Below, in pieces: positions 1 through 8,971 of a DNA stretch of 64,000 nt. Under the pieces are notes generated by a model, which was given only the letters and a program-made list of their open reading frames with translations, did not search any database and was not told the DNA's origin. This DNA is from Ciceribacter thiooxidans (GTDB taxonomy: Bacteria > Pseudomonadota > Alphaproteobacteria > Rhizobiales > Rhizobiaceae). The stretch's first letter is position 1; each line of letters opens with the position of its first letter. The stretch is taken from assembly GCF_014126615.1 (NCBI RefSeq), contig NZ_CP059896.1, positions 2,738,501-2,802,500 on the forward strand, written 5' to 3'. The translations under genes and the position numbers were made by a program.

Positions 1-421
1 CGTCGGCGCCGACGGCGTCGGAGATCGAAAGATTGGTGACGCCCGCCTGAACGGTCGCGGTGCGGTTCGCATAGTCGATGTCGAGGATGCGCGACATCGC
101 CGAAAGGCCGAGCACCACCGCATCTTCCTGCGGAATGGCACCGCCCGAAAGCGAGGTCCCCGCTCCGCGCGGAACGACCGGGATGCCGTAGCGATGGCAG
201 TATTTCATTACCGCCGCGACCTGTGCGGTGGTTTCCGGCAATACGACGGCGAGCGGTCGCCGGCGATAGGCAAGGAAACCGTCCGTCTCGAAGGGGACGA
301 GCTCGACCGGCTCGTGCACCAGGCGCTCGGGCGGGACCAGTTCGGCAAGGTCGTCGACGATCTCCTTGCGCCGGGCAAGGATCGCGGCATCGGGCTCAAG
401 AAACTTGATGGCTTCCGTCAT
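1..421 (-). CDS. glcD: Glycolate oxidase subunit GlcD, N-terminal part (runs off the left edge)
   Basis: The first 140 codons of an FAD-linked oxidase start at the ATG at 421 and run past the window edge. The translation begins MTEAIKFLEP and holds the FAD-binding stretch VVPRGAGTSLSGGAIP near residue 85, typical of GlcD and D-lactate dehydrogenases of the PCMH family. GlcD oxidises glycolate to glyoxylate together with GlcE and GlcF. It is divergent from the LysR gene at 558, which may regulate it. GlcD rather than a D-lactate dehydrogenase is inferred from the N-terminus only. Confidence 0.8.
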   Translation of the reverse strand, partial: MTEAIKFLEPDAAILARRKEIVDDLAELVPPERLVHEPVELVPFETDGFLAYRRRPLAVVLPETTAQVAAVMKYCHRYGIPVVPRGAGTSLSGGAIPQEDAVVLGLSAMSRILDIDYANRTATVQAGVTNLSISDAVGAD

Positions 422-557
422 GGTCCTTCCCTCGCACGGTACGACCGGCATACACCGCCGCGCCCGCGGCTTCAACTGGTATTTTTTCTTTACCACTTTG
501 TTCAAACGCATGCAAATGCTATGGACTTATGACAAAATTGGAAAGAATGGAGATCGC

Positions 558-1454
558 ATGACCAATCTCGGGGATCTCGAGGTTTTCTCCCGCGTCATCG
601 CCACCGGCAGCATGTCGACCGCGGCGCGGGCGCTCGGCCTGTCGCCGGCAGTGGTTTCCAAGCGTATCAAGCGGCTGGAAGACCGGCTGGGCACCCGGCT
701 TCTGCAACGGACCACACGGCAGATCTCGCTCACCGAGGCCGGTCAGGGCTTCTACGAACGCATCGTGGCGGTGCTCGCCGGGATCGAGGATGCCGAGGCC
801 TATGCCTCCGGCAGATCGTCGGAGGTGCGCGGCACCCTGAAAATTTCCGCGCCCACATCCTTCGGACGCCTGCACATCGCACCGCACCTCAAGGCGTTCA
901 TGGACGCCCATCCGGAGCTTGCGGTGCACCTCGTGCTCTCGGACGAATTCACCGACATCGTCGGCGGCGGCTTCGATCTGGCGATCCGCATCGCCGACCT
1001 CAGCGACTCCTCGCTGGTCGCCCGGCGGCTGGCGCCGGTGCGGCGCATCCTCTGCGCCTCGCCCGGCTACATCGCCGAGCATGGCATGCCGCAGACGATC
1101 GACGACCTGAAGCAGCACCGCTGCCTGCCGGCGCACAATTACGACGCCTGGCGGCTGGAAGGGCCGCACGGCGCACTGAACCTCCGGCCGGACGGCATGC
1201 TCGTCACCAATTCCAGCGAGGTGATCCGCGAGGCGGTCATCTCCGGCCTCGGCATCGCGCTGCGCTCCACCTGGGACGTCGGACCGGAACTGAAGGCGGG
1301 CAAACTCGCGCAGGTGCTGCCGGCCTATGAGGGCTCGCGCAACGTCTCGCTTTCGGCGGTCTATCCGAGCCGGCAGTTCCTGCCGGCCAAGGTGCGCCTC
1401 TTCATCGACTATCTCGCCGATCTCTACGGACCCGTGCCCTATTGGGAGCAATAG
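558..1454 (+). CDS. LysR-family transcriptional regulator
   Basis: A 298-residue LysR-type regulator with an N-terminal winged helix-turn-helix at about residues 4-62 (ARALGLSPAVVSKRIKRLE) and a C-terminal effector-binding fold. The ATG at 558 is chosen over the longer upstream frame because the HTH then starts at residue 4, as usual, and GGAG lies just upstream. It belongs to the large CrgA/DsdC-like group, and its ligand cannot be read from the sequence. It diverges from glcD across 136 bases, so it may control glycolate oxidation; that is inference from position. Confidence 0.85.
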   Translation: MTNLGDLEVFSRVIATGSMSTAARALGLSPAVVSKRIKRLEDRLGTRLLQRTTRQISLTEAGQGFYERIVAVLAGIEDAEAYASGRSSEVRGTLKISAPTSFGRLHIAPHLKAFMDAHPELAVHLVLSDEFTDIVGGGFDLAIRIADLSDSSLVARRLAPVRRILCASPGYIAEHGMPQTIDDLKQHRCLPAHNYDAWRLEGPHGALNLRPDGMLVTNSSEVIREAVISGLGIALRSTWDVGPELKAGKLAQVLPAYEGSRNVSLSAVYPSRQFLPAKVRLFIDYLADLYGPVPYWEQ

Positions 1455-1461
1455 GCGGCCT

Positions 1462-2741
1462 CTACTTACCGTCTTCGGCGTGGTGTTTGCGGATGCGCCG
1501 CACGACGAGCCATACGCCGAGCACGACGAAGGGAACGGAGAGCCCGGTGATGATGCCCGAGTCGACCGGCAAAACCTCGTGGCTCACGGCCTTCACCAGA
1601 TAGCCGATCAGGCCGACGACGTAGTACGAGATCGCCGCAACGGAGAGACCTTCGACCGTCTGCTGCAGGCGAAGCTGCATCTCGGCGCGGCGGTTCATGG
1701 TCGCGAGCAGGTCGGAATTCTGCCGCTCGAGCTCCACGTCGATCCAGCTGCGGACGAGGCCCGTGGCACGCGACAGCTTGCGCGAGAGATTGGCCTGTCG
1801 CTCCTCGACCGACTGGCAGGTCCGCATGGCCGGTGCCAGCCGCCGTTCGAGGAAGGAGCCGATGGTTTCGAAGCCCGGCACGGAGCTTTCGTCGAGCGTC
1901 TTGATGCGCTCGCGCACGATGCCGTCATAGGCCCGGCTTGCGCCGAAACGATAGAGGCTGAGGGCGGCGTTCGCTTCGAGTTCGGCGGCGAGCCGGGTGA
2001 TCTCCCCGAGCATGGAATCCGCCTCTTCGCGCGCATGGCCCTTCATGCGCTGGGTGACGGCGGTCAGCCCGTCCTCGATGCGGCGGATATCCGGCGAGAG
2101 CGTCTGGGCGAGCGGCAGGCCGAGCATGGCGAGCGTCCGGTAGGTCTCGATGTCGAGAAGCCGCTGGACCAGAGCGCCGCGACCCGCATCGTTGAGCCCG
2201 CGGTCGATCACCAGAATGCGCGTCAATCCATCGCCGTCCTGCCGGAAGTCGGTGACGACGGTGGCCTGCCCCTTCTTCACTTCGCTGTAGCAGAGGCTCG
2301 CGGGGTCGAAACTGCCAATCGCCGTCGTCGCTTCCTTGCCTTCGGGCGGATCTCAAGGCGGATCCCGGAAATCAGCGGGCCGGGCGCGGAAAAGGCGCTG
2401 CCGAAAGGATGGGTGGTGATGTCGCCGCCGAAATTTTCCGGTGCCGGCCCTTCCCATAGCCAGGCGGAGAATTCGGTGTGCCGCTCCCAGCGCAACGTGC
2501 CCGCCCCCCATGCCATCGCGTGATGCCGCGCGGCGCGGTCGGGCGGGGAAACACCGGCGGAGCGCGACAGTTCCGCAAGCACACTGTGGTGCACGGCAGC
2601 GCCCCCGTCCATCATGAAGGCGAGTTGCAGGAGCACTCGCGACGACTTGACGAGAGGAAAGGGCCGGGCGTGAATTTCGCCAAGGGCGAGCGCCCGCTCC
2701 GGTGCGGCGGGAAATGCAAGTCTTCCGGTGTCCAAACCCAA
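1462..2741 (-). pseudogene. DUF3422 membrane protein, split by a single-base frameshift
   Basis: Two adjacent leftward frames make up one DUF3422 protein of about 425 residues. The first (2741 to about 2345) carries the N-terminal signature RALALGEIHARPFPLV; the second (about 2345 to 1462) carries the rest, with two predicted membrane helices near the C-terminus (GLSVAAISYYVVGLIGYLV and the segment before VVRRIRKHH). The reading is restored if one C is added in ttcggg at 2342-2346, giving RPEGKEATTAIGSFDPASLC. The N-terminus is uncertain because only TTG starts are available (2741 or 2735). The family's function is unknown. The frame break could be a real mutation or a sequencing error. Confidence 0.75.
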
Positions 2742-2964
2742 CTCCCAGTCCGAGGTTCTGCGACCAATCCGCCCCTTCTAGCAAATGTCGTGTCCGCCCG
2801 GCAGGGGGTCGTTTGCCACAGGGCCTTACATTCGTCGCACTTAGGCGACATGCGCATCGTTGTTGTTGCTGTTTTTCGAGACTGCTGCCATGAATATCGG
2901 CAACCTGCGCCGCTGCCCCGGCGCGGAATACCGACGACGAATGCCCCGTGAAGGAGGATACCCG

Positions 2965-3645
2965 ATGAGACGTTCCATGCCGGCCCTTCTGGTCGCCCTT
3001 GCCCTCGCCGTGCCTGCAATGGCCGGAGAGGTTCGGGATTTCGAGGCCAGACTGCGGACAGCCTACGGCGATTACAGGGCGGCGCTCTTCGCGACCAACA
3101 CGGGCGGAAACGCGGAATCAGCCGGTGCGCTCGATCGCTTCACCAAGGCCTGGTCGGAGCTTTCCGCACTGCCGGCGCCACCGCAATACGTCGACGATCC
3201 GGCATTTCCCGACACGATGAAGAAGGTGGCGGCAATCGCCGAGAACGCCTCGGCCAAGGTCGCCGGCGGCGACCTTGCAAAGGCACACGATACGCTGGAA
3301 GGCATCCGCGACCAGATCGGCGACCTGCATCTTCGCAACGACATCTACAGCTTCTCGGACCGCATGAACGCCTATCACGCGCGCATGGAAAAGGTCCTCG
3401 GCATGGATGCCGCCGACACCATCGCGGTGCGTGAGGAAGCCGCCGTGCTGGAATACCTCCTCTCCGACATCAAGGCGCATCCGCCGAGGGACGCCGACGG
3501 CAACTTCGAGGCCCTGCTCGGCGCCGTCGAAACCAGCGTCGCCAAGCTTCGCGGCGCGGCGACGAACAACGATGCCGCGGCGACCAAGGCCGCGATCGGC
3601 GGGCTGAAGGCCCCCTATTCGAAGTTCTTCCTCACCTTCGGCTGA
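2965..3645 (+). CDS. Periplasmic hypothetical protein
   Basis: A 226-residue protein with a clear signal peptide (MRRSMPALLVALALAVPAMA, cleavage near residue 20). The ATG at 2965 has a strong ribosome-binding site, AAGGAGG at 2951-2957. The mature part looks helical, with many charged and Ala-rich segments, and resembles small four-helix-bundle periplasmic proteins. No haem motif (CxxCH) or enzyme motif is visible. It sits in front of the lut genes on the same strand, but the lutR promoter lies between them, so it is probably a separate transcript. Function unknown. Confidence 0.8.
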   Translation: MRRSMPALLVALALAVPAMAGEVRDFEARLRTAYGDYRAALFATNTGGNAESAGALDRFTKAWSELSALPAPPQYVDDPAFPDTMKKVAAIAENASAKVAGGDLAKAHDTLEGIRDQIGDLHLRNDIYSFSDRMNAYHARMEKVLGMDAADTIAVREEAAVLEYLLSDIKAHPPRDADGNFEALLGAVETSVAKLRGAATNNDAAATKAAIGGLKAPYSKFFLTFG

Positions 3646-3684
3646 AAGCGCGCGCCGCTCCTTCGCGCGAACTGGACAAAATAA

Positions 3685-3714
3685 TTGACCAATCCTTCGG
3701 GTGCTTGCTACACA
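3685..3714 (+). promoter_or_regulatory. Putative sigma-70 promoter of lutR
   Basis: TTGACC at 3685-3690 and TACACA at 3709-3714 are 18 bases apart. Transcription would begin near 3720, just before the Shine-Dalgarno AAGGAG at 3723-3728, so the GTG at 3735 is a better lutR start than the ATG at 3715. Confidence 0.45.
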
Positions 3715-3734
3715 TGCGCCCGAAGGAGAATGCC

Positions 3735-4589
3735 GTGACCGAGACGGATGCCGACAGGGATCGGGGGCTTTTCACCCAGATCAGCCATAGCCGCACGGCC
3801 GACGAGGTGGTGCAGCAGATCGAGCAGCTGATCCTCGACGGCGTGCTGCGCGACGGCGATCGGCTGCCCGGCGAGCGCGACATGGCGCAGGCCTTCGACG
3901 TCTCGCGTCCCATTCTCCGCGAAGCCCTGAAGGAGCTGGAGACACGCGGCCTGCTCGTCAGCCAGCACGGCGGCGGCACCTTCGTCGCCGACATCATTGG
4001 CCAGGTGTTCTCGAAACCGGTGACAGAACTCATCTCGCGCCATCAGCGCGCCTCCCGGGACTATCTCGAATACCGTCGCGAACTCGAAGGCCTCACAGCT
4101 GAGCTTGCCGCGCGGCGCGCGACCGAAACCGACAAGGCGCTTCTCGCCCGCATCATCGCGGACATGCGGCGGGCGCACGAGAGCGGCTCGGCCGAAGGCG
4201 AGCTCGCGGCCGACATCGAATTCCACAACGCGATCGGCGAGGCCGCCCACAACGTCATCCTGCTGCACACGATGCGCGCCTGCTACCGCCTGCTCTCGCA
4301 GGGCATCTTCTTCAACAGGAAAGCGGTGTTCGCGCTCGAGGATGCCGGCGAGCGGCTGTTGCAGCAGCATGTCGCCATCTACGAGGCGATCGTCGCCGGC
4401 GACGGCGAGCGCGCCAAGCAGGCGGCCCAGGGCCATATCGATTTCGTGATGCAGGCCGTTGAGGATGCAAGCCGCGCCGACGAACGCGGCCGTGTCGCAC
4501 GCCTGCGGCTCCTGAGCCGCGCGGCACAGCCGGTTTCCGGCCGTGCTTCGAAACAGACGACAACCGAAGGAACGGATCTCTCCAAATGA
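3735..4589 (+). CDS. lutR: FadR/GntR-family regulator of the lactate oxidation operon
   Basis: A 284-residue GntR regulator of the FadR subgroup. The N-terminal winged HTH (LPGERDMAQAFDVSRPILRE) is followed by an FCD ligand-binding domain with the metal-ligand pattern ADIEFHNAIGEAAHN and a later HVAIYEAI segment. The GTG at 3735 is chosen because AAGGAG ends 6 bases upstream. Its stop overlaps the lutA start (ATGA at 4586-4589), so the two are translationally coupled. Members beside lutABC are usually lactate-responsive repressors; that role here is inferred from context. Confidence 0.85.
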   Translation: MTETDADRDRGLFTQISHSRTADEVVQQIEQLILDGVLRDGDRLPGERDMAQAFDVSRPILREALKELETRGLLVSQHGGGTFVADIIGQVFSKPVTELISRHQRASRDYLEYRRELEGLTAELAARRATETDKALLARIIADMRRAHESGSAEGELAADIEFHNAIGEAAHNVILLHTMRACYRLLSQGIFFNRKAVFALEDAGERLLQQHVAIYEAIVAGDGERAKQAAQGHIDFVMQAVEDASRADERGRVARLRLLSRAAQPVSGRASKQTTTEGTDLSK

Positions 4590-5365
4590 CCCCAGAACTG
4601 CAGCAAGCGCGGCCGCGCGTCGGCCTCTTCGCAACCTGTCTCGTCGATCTGTTCCGACCGAGCGTGGGATTTGCCGCCGCCAAGCTGATCGAGGATGCCG
4701 GCTGTGAGGTGCATGTTCCGATGGCACAGACCTGCTGCGGGCAGCCGGCCTACAATTCCGGAGACAAGGCCGATACGCGCGCACTTGCCAAACAGGTAAT
4801 CGAGCTCTTCGAAGGGTTCGACTACGTCGTCGCGCCCTCCGGCTCCTGCGGCGCCATGCTGAAGAAGCACTATCCCGAACTCTTCAAGGATGACCCCGCC
4901 TGGGAGGCGCGCAGCCTCGCCTTCGCCGAAAAGGTCCATGAACTCGTCTCCTTCCTCACCGACGTGATGTTCGTGCCGAAGGTCGACGCGACTTTCGAGG
5001 GCAGCGTCACCTATCACGACAGCTGTTCGGGCTTGCGGGAACTCGGCATCAGCAAGCAGCCGCGCAAGCTTCTTGCCGGCGTCGAGGGGCTGGAACTCAA
5101 GGAAATGGCCGACAGCGACGTCTGCTGCGGTTTCGGCGGCACCTTCTGCATCAAGTATTCCGACATTTCCGGCAAGATCGTCGGCAAGAAGACGGAAAAC
5201 ATCGAAGCCGCCGGGGCCGACGTCCTGCTCGCCGGAGATATGGGGTGCCTGATGAACATGGCCGGCAAACTGCGGCGGGAGGGTTCGAAGGTCGAGGTCC
5301 GTCACGTGGCGGAAGTTCTCGCCGGCATGACGGACACGGCGCCGATCGCCGGCTCAGGCAAGTGA
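4586..5365 (+). CDS. lutA: L-lactate utilisation protein LutA (cysteine-rich Fe-S oxidoreductase)
   Basis: A 259-residue protein with two CCG-type cysteine-rich domains: TCCGQPAYNSG (Cys50-Cys51) and DVCCGFGGTF (Cys180-Cys181). These CCG domains bind Fe-S clusters or quinone in GlpC, HdrB and SdhE-like proteins. LutABC together oxidise L-lactate to pyruvate in the cytoplasm without a classical LldD. The length and the neighbours lutB and lutC match the family. It starts inside the lutR stop and ends 11 bases before lutB, so the genes form one operon. Confidence 0.92.
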   Translation: MTPELQQARPRVGLFATCLVDLFRPSVGFAAAKLIEDAGCEVHVPMAQTCCGQPAYNSGDKADTRALAKQVIELFEGFDYVVAPSGSCGAMLKKHYPELFKDDPAWEARSLAFAEKVHELVSFLTDVMFVPKVDATFEGSVTYHDSCSGLRELGISKQPRKLLAGVEGLELKEMADSDVCCGFGGTFCIKYSDISGKIVGKKTENIEAAGADVLLAGDMGCLMNMAGKLRREGSKVEVRHVAEVLAGMTDTAPIAGSGK

Positions 5366-5376
5366 GGGAGGGGTCG

Positions 5377-6807
5377 ATGCAGTTCACCGCTCCGCAGTTC
5401 AAGGAAAACAGCGCCGCCGCCCTTCACGATCCGCAGCTCCAGAAGGCGCTTAAGAATGTCGAGACCGGCTTCATCGCCAAGCGCGCGACGGCCGCCGCGG
5501 CACTTCCCGAGTTCGACCTCCTGCGCGACAACGCCCGGGACATCAAGAACCATACGCTCGCCCATCTCGACCTCTATCTCGAAGCCTACGAGGCGAAGGT
5601 GAAGGCGGCCGGCGGCCATGTTCACTGGGCCGAGAGCGCGGAAGACGCCCGCCGGATCATCCTCGACATCTGCCGCAAGGTGAACGCGAAGACGGTCACC
5701 AAGGGCAAATCGATGATCACCGAGGAGATCAACCTCAACGAATTCCTCGAAACCCAGGGCGTCGAGCCGGTCGAGACCGACCTCGGCGAATACATCATCC
5801 AGCTGCGGGGCGAGCATCCGAGCCACATCATCGCCCCGGCCGTGCACCTCAATAAGGACCAGGTGGAGGCCGATTTCCGCCGGGTCCACACCCACCTTCC
5901 GGCCGATCGCGACCTGACCGCACCGGAAACGCTGCTCTCCGAGGCGCGCGAGGTGCTGCGCAAGCGCTATTTCCAGGCGGATGTCGGCATCACCGGCGCC
6001 AATTTCCTGGTCGCCGAGACCGGTACTTCGGTCATCGTCACCAACGAGGGCAACGGCGACCTCACCCAGACGCTCGGCAAGGTGCATGTCGTCGTCGCCT
6101 CGCTGGAAAAGATCGTGCCGACGCTGGAGGACTGCGCGCAGATCCTCCGGCTGCTCGCCCGCTCTGCGACGGGCCAGGACATGTCGGTCTACACCACGTT
6201 CTCAACCGGCCCCCGCCGTCCGGAAGATCCCGACGGCCCGGAGGAATACCATGTCGTCCTGCTCGACAACGGCCGCTCGGCGATGCTCGGAACCGAGTTC
6301 GAGGAGATGCTGCGCTGTATCCGTTGCGGCGCCTGCATGAACCATTGTCCGGTCTACCATGCGGTCGGCGGCCACGCCTACGGCTCGGTCTATCCCGGCC
6401 CGATGGGTGCGGTCCTCACGCCGTCGCTTTTCGGCATCGACCAGTCCGGTCACCTGCCGAACGCCTCCACCTTCTGCGGACGCTGCGAGAGCGTCTGCCC
6501 GATGCGCATCCCGCTGCCGAAGATGATGCGGCACTGGCGCGAGCGGGAGTTCGAGCGACATCTCGCCCCGGCGACGAGCCGCTACGGGCTCGGCGTCTGG
6601 GCCTTCTTCGCCAAGCGGCCGGCGCTCTACCGGCTGGCGGCGTCACTCGGCGCCCGGACGCTCGCGATGCTCGGCGGCGACAAGCGGAGGATCGGCGCGC
6701 TGCCGCTCGCCTCCGGCTGGACCAAATATCGCGACCTGCCCGCACCGGAAGGCCGGACCTTCCTTCAGCAATGGGCAGATCGCCAGGCAAACAGGCGGGA
6801 GGCGTGA
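5377..6807 (+). CDS. lutB: L-lactate utilisation iron-sulfur protein LutB
   Basis: A 476-residue protein with an N-terminal LUD domain (around residues 70-300) and a ferredoxin-like domain. The latter has the motif CIRCGACMNHCP (Cys314, 317, 320, 324) and a second set CGRCESVCP (Cys367, 370, 374), as expected for two 4Fe-4S clusters. The ATG at 5377 has GGGAGGGG just upstream. It is the electron-transferring core of the LutABC complex. Its stop overlaps the possible GTG start of lutC. Confidence 0.93.
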   Translation: MQFTAPQFKENSAAALHDPQLQKALKNVETGFIAKRATAAAALPEFDLLRDNARDIKNHTLAHLDLYLEAYEAKVKAAGGHVHWAESAEDARRIILDICRKVNAKTVTKGKSMITEEINLNEFLETQGVEPVETDLGEYIIQLRGEHPSHIIAPAVHLNKDQVEADFRRVHTHLPADRDLTAPETLLSEAREVLRKRYFQADVGITGANFLVAETGTSVIVTNEGNGDLTQTLGKVHVVVASLEKIVPTLEDCAQILRLLARSATGQDMSVYTTFSTGPRRPEDPDGPEEYHVVLLDNGRSAMLGTEFEEMLRCIRCGACMNHCPVYHAVGGHAYGSVYPGPMGAVLTPSLFGIDQSGHLPNASTFCGRCESVCPMRIPLPKMMRHWREREFERHLAPATSRYGLGVWAFFAKRPALYRLAASLGARTLAMLGGDKRRIGALPLASGWTKYRDLPAPEGRTFLQQWADRQANRREA

Positions 6808-6812
6808 GCGTC

Positions 6813-7496
6813 ATGGACGGAAAGTCGGCAATTCTCAAGAAGATCCGCACCTCGCTGAAGGCCTCGCCGGACGACGGCACACGCCGCACCGCCGTCACCT
6901 CGCGCCTCGCCGAGACGCCGCGCGGCATCATTCCTGCCCGCGGCCAGTTGCCGGGCCCGGCACGGGTCGATCTCTTCGTCGCGATGGCGGAAAAATACAG
7001 TGCGACTACGACACGCATCGCCGATCTCTCGGCGCTGCCGACGGCGGTCGCGGACTATCTGAAAGGCCGCAACCTTCCGGCCGCCGTGCGGATCGGCAAT
7101 GATCCACGGCTTGCGGTCGCGCCCTGGGGCGAGGAGCGGACGCTCGAAATCCGTCACGGCGCCTCCGACGGCCACGACCTTGCCGCCGTCAGCCATGCCT
7201 TCGGCGCAATCGCCGAGACGGGAACGCTCGCGCTTCTCTCGGGTCCGGATAATCCGGTGACACTGACCTTCCTGCCGGAACACCATATCGTCGTCCTTGA
7301 TGCACGCGACATCGCCGGCGACATGGAAGCGGTGTGGTCGAGGCTTCGCGCGGTGAACGGCAAGGCCGTCATGCCACGCACGGTGAACCTGGTTACCGGT
7401 CCCTCGCGCTCCGCCGACATCGAGCAGACGCTGCTGCTCGGCGCCCACGGGCCACGCGCACTGCACATCATCGTCGTCGGCGAACCTTCGACATGA
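6813..7496 (+). CDS. lutC: L-lactate utilisation protein LutC
   Basis: A 227-residue LUD-domain protein, third subunit of the LutABC lactate oxidation complex. The C-terminal half has the family stretch AIAETGTLALLSGPDNP and the terminal PRALHIIVVGE. The ATG at 6813 is preferred because GGGAGG at 6797-6802 is 10 bases away; a GTG at 6804 overlapping the lutB stop is too close to that site. A perfect 16-bp palindrome (ATGGCCCGCGGGCCAT, 7502-7517) follows the stop and may help end the transcript, although no U-run follows it. Confidence 0.92.
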   Translation: MDGKSAILKKIRTSLKASPDDGTRRTAVTSRLAETPRGIIPARGQLPGPARVDLFVAMAEKYSATTTRIADLSALPTAVADYLKGRNLPAAVRIGNDPRLAVAPWGEERTLEIRHGASDGHDLAAVSHAFGAIAETGTLALLSGPDNPVTLTFLPEHHIVVLDARDIAGDMEAVWSRLRAVNGKAVMPRTVNLVTGPSRSADIEQTLLLGAHGPRALHIIVVGEPST

Positions 7497-7581
7497 AGCG
7501 GATGGCCCGCGGGCCATTCGTCCTTGCCGTCACCGGCGAAAAATAGAAATTTCGTTCTCATACAGGAACAAAGTCCGCCTT

Positions 7582-7609
7582 TTGGCATTAGAAACTTGCC
7601 TTTTATGAA
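7582..7609 (+). promoter_or_regulatory. Possible promoter of the mannosylfructose operon
   Basis: TTGGCA (7582-7587) and TATGAA (7604-7609) are 16 bases apart, about 20 bases before the mfpsA ATG. A 9-base inverted repeat flanks the region (TAGAAATTT at 7544-7552, AAATTTCTA at 7612-7620). The second arm lies just before the start codon and could be an operator or part of a leader hairpin. Confidence 0.35.
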
Positions 7610-7630
7610 CCAAATTTCTACTGTTGCGGG

Positions 7631-8971
7631 ATGACAAATACAATCAACGGATTAAACGAAACGCCGCGGATCGCGCTCGTCTCGACCCACGGCTATGTCG
7701 CCGCCCATCCGCCGCTCGGCGCCGCCGATACCGGCGGACAGGTGGTCTATGTCCTCGAACTGGCCAAGAAGCTCGGGCAGCTGGGTCATAAGGTCGATAT
7801 CTATACGCGGCTCTTCGAAGACCAGCCGCAGATCGACACCGTCGACGAGAATGTGCGGGTCATCCGTATTCCGTGCGGCGGACCGGACTTCATCCCGAAG
7901 GAGTACCTGCACCGGTACCTGACGGAGTGGAGTGAAAAGGCCCTGCGTTTCATGAAGAACGAGAATCTCTCGTATCTCTTCGTCAACAGCCATTACTGGG
8001 ACGGCGGCGTCGCCGGCCAGCGACTTTCCGAGGCGCTGTCGATCCCGCATATCCACACGCCGCACTCGCTCGGCATCTGGAAGAAGCGCCAGATGGAGAC
8101 CGATTATCCGGAGCGCGCCGACAAGTTCGAGGAAGAATTCAACTTTCGTGAACGCATCCAGCACGAACTCATCGTCTACCGCAGCTGCCAGCTGGTGGTC
8201 GCCACGACACCGATCCAGCTCGACATGCTGATCGAGGATTATGGGCTCTCGCGCAATCGCGTCCACATGATCCCGCCCGGCTACGACGACAACCGCTTCT
8301 TCCCGGTCTCGCAGGCGTCGCGCCAGATGATCCGCCAGCGGCTCGGTCTTTCCGGACGTGTGGTGCTGGCCCTCGGGCGGCTCGCCACCAACAAGGGTTA
8401 CGACCTGCTCATCGACGGCTTCTCGGTGCTGGCCAGCCGTATTCCGGATGCACGGCTGCGACTGGCGCTCGGCGGCGAGAATCTCGACCCGCAGGAGAGC
8501 ACCCTCCTCAGGCAGTTGCACGAGCAGGTCGAAGCGCTCGGCCTCTCCGACCGCGTCGATTTCTCGGGCTTCGTTCCGGACGAGGAACTGCCGGACTACT
8601 ACCGTGCCGCCGACCTCTTCGTGCTGTCGAGCCGCTACGAGCCCTTCGGCATGACGGCGATCGAGGCGATGGCCAGCGGCACGCCGACCGTGGTCACCAT
8701 CCATGGTGGCCTCTTCCGTGCGGTCAGCTACGGCCGACACGCACTCTTTGCCGATCCCTTCGACAAGGAGGATCTCGGCATCACGATGATGAAGCCTCTC
8801 AAGCATCCGCGCCTCTATGATCGCCTGTCGAGGATGGGCGCACACAAGGCGCGCAGCCTCTTTACCTGGACCGGGATCGCACAGCAGCTCGTGGCACTCG
8901 TCGAAGGGCGGCCGGTGGCCAAAGCGCTCGACGATGCCGACTGGGACGAACCATGGAACGACGGCGACTGA
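7631..8971 (+). CDS. mfpsA: Mannosylfructose-phosphate synthase (GT4 glycosyltransferase)
   Basis: A 446-residue GT4 enzyme of the sucrose-phosphate-synthase type. Visible parts are the N-terminal GAADTGGQVVYVLELAKKL loop, the HTPHSLG motif near residue 140 and the C-terminal nucleotide-sugar site EPFGMTAIEAMASGTP. In Agrobacterium the homologue joins GDP-mannose to fructose-6-phosphate and lies next to its phosphatase, as here. The product mannosylfructose is an osmoprotectant. It overlaps mfppB by 19 bases. Sucrose-phosphate synthase is the alternative; the rhizobial pair arrangement favours mannosylfructose. Confidence 0.82.
   Translation: MTNTINGLNETPRIALVSTHGYVAAHPPLGAADTGGQVVYVLELAKKLGQLGHKVDIYTRLFEDQPQIDTVDENVRVIRIPCGGPDFIPKEYLHRYLTEWSEKALRFMKNENLSYLFVNSHYWDGGVAGQRLSEALSIPHIHTPHSLGIWKKRQMETDYPERADKFEEEFNFRERIQHELIVYRSCQLVVATTPIQLDMLIEDYGLSRNRVHMIPPGYDDNRFFPVSQASRQMIRQRLGLSGRVVLALGRLATNKGYDLLIDGFSVLASRIPDARLRLALGGENLDPQESTLLRQLHEQVEALGLSDRVDFSGFVPDEELPDYYRAADLFVLSSRYEPFGMTAIEAMASGTPTVVTIHGGLFRAVSYGRHALFADPFDKEDLGITMMKPLKHPRLYDRLSRMGAHKARSLFTWTGIAQQLVALVEGRPVAKALDDADWDEPWNDGD

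Noticed and set aside
519..1451. A 310-codon leftward frame opposite the first LysR gene
   Set aside because: Antisense shadow of a clear LysR gene in high-GC sequence, without family motifs.
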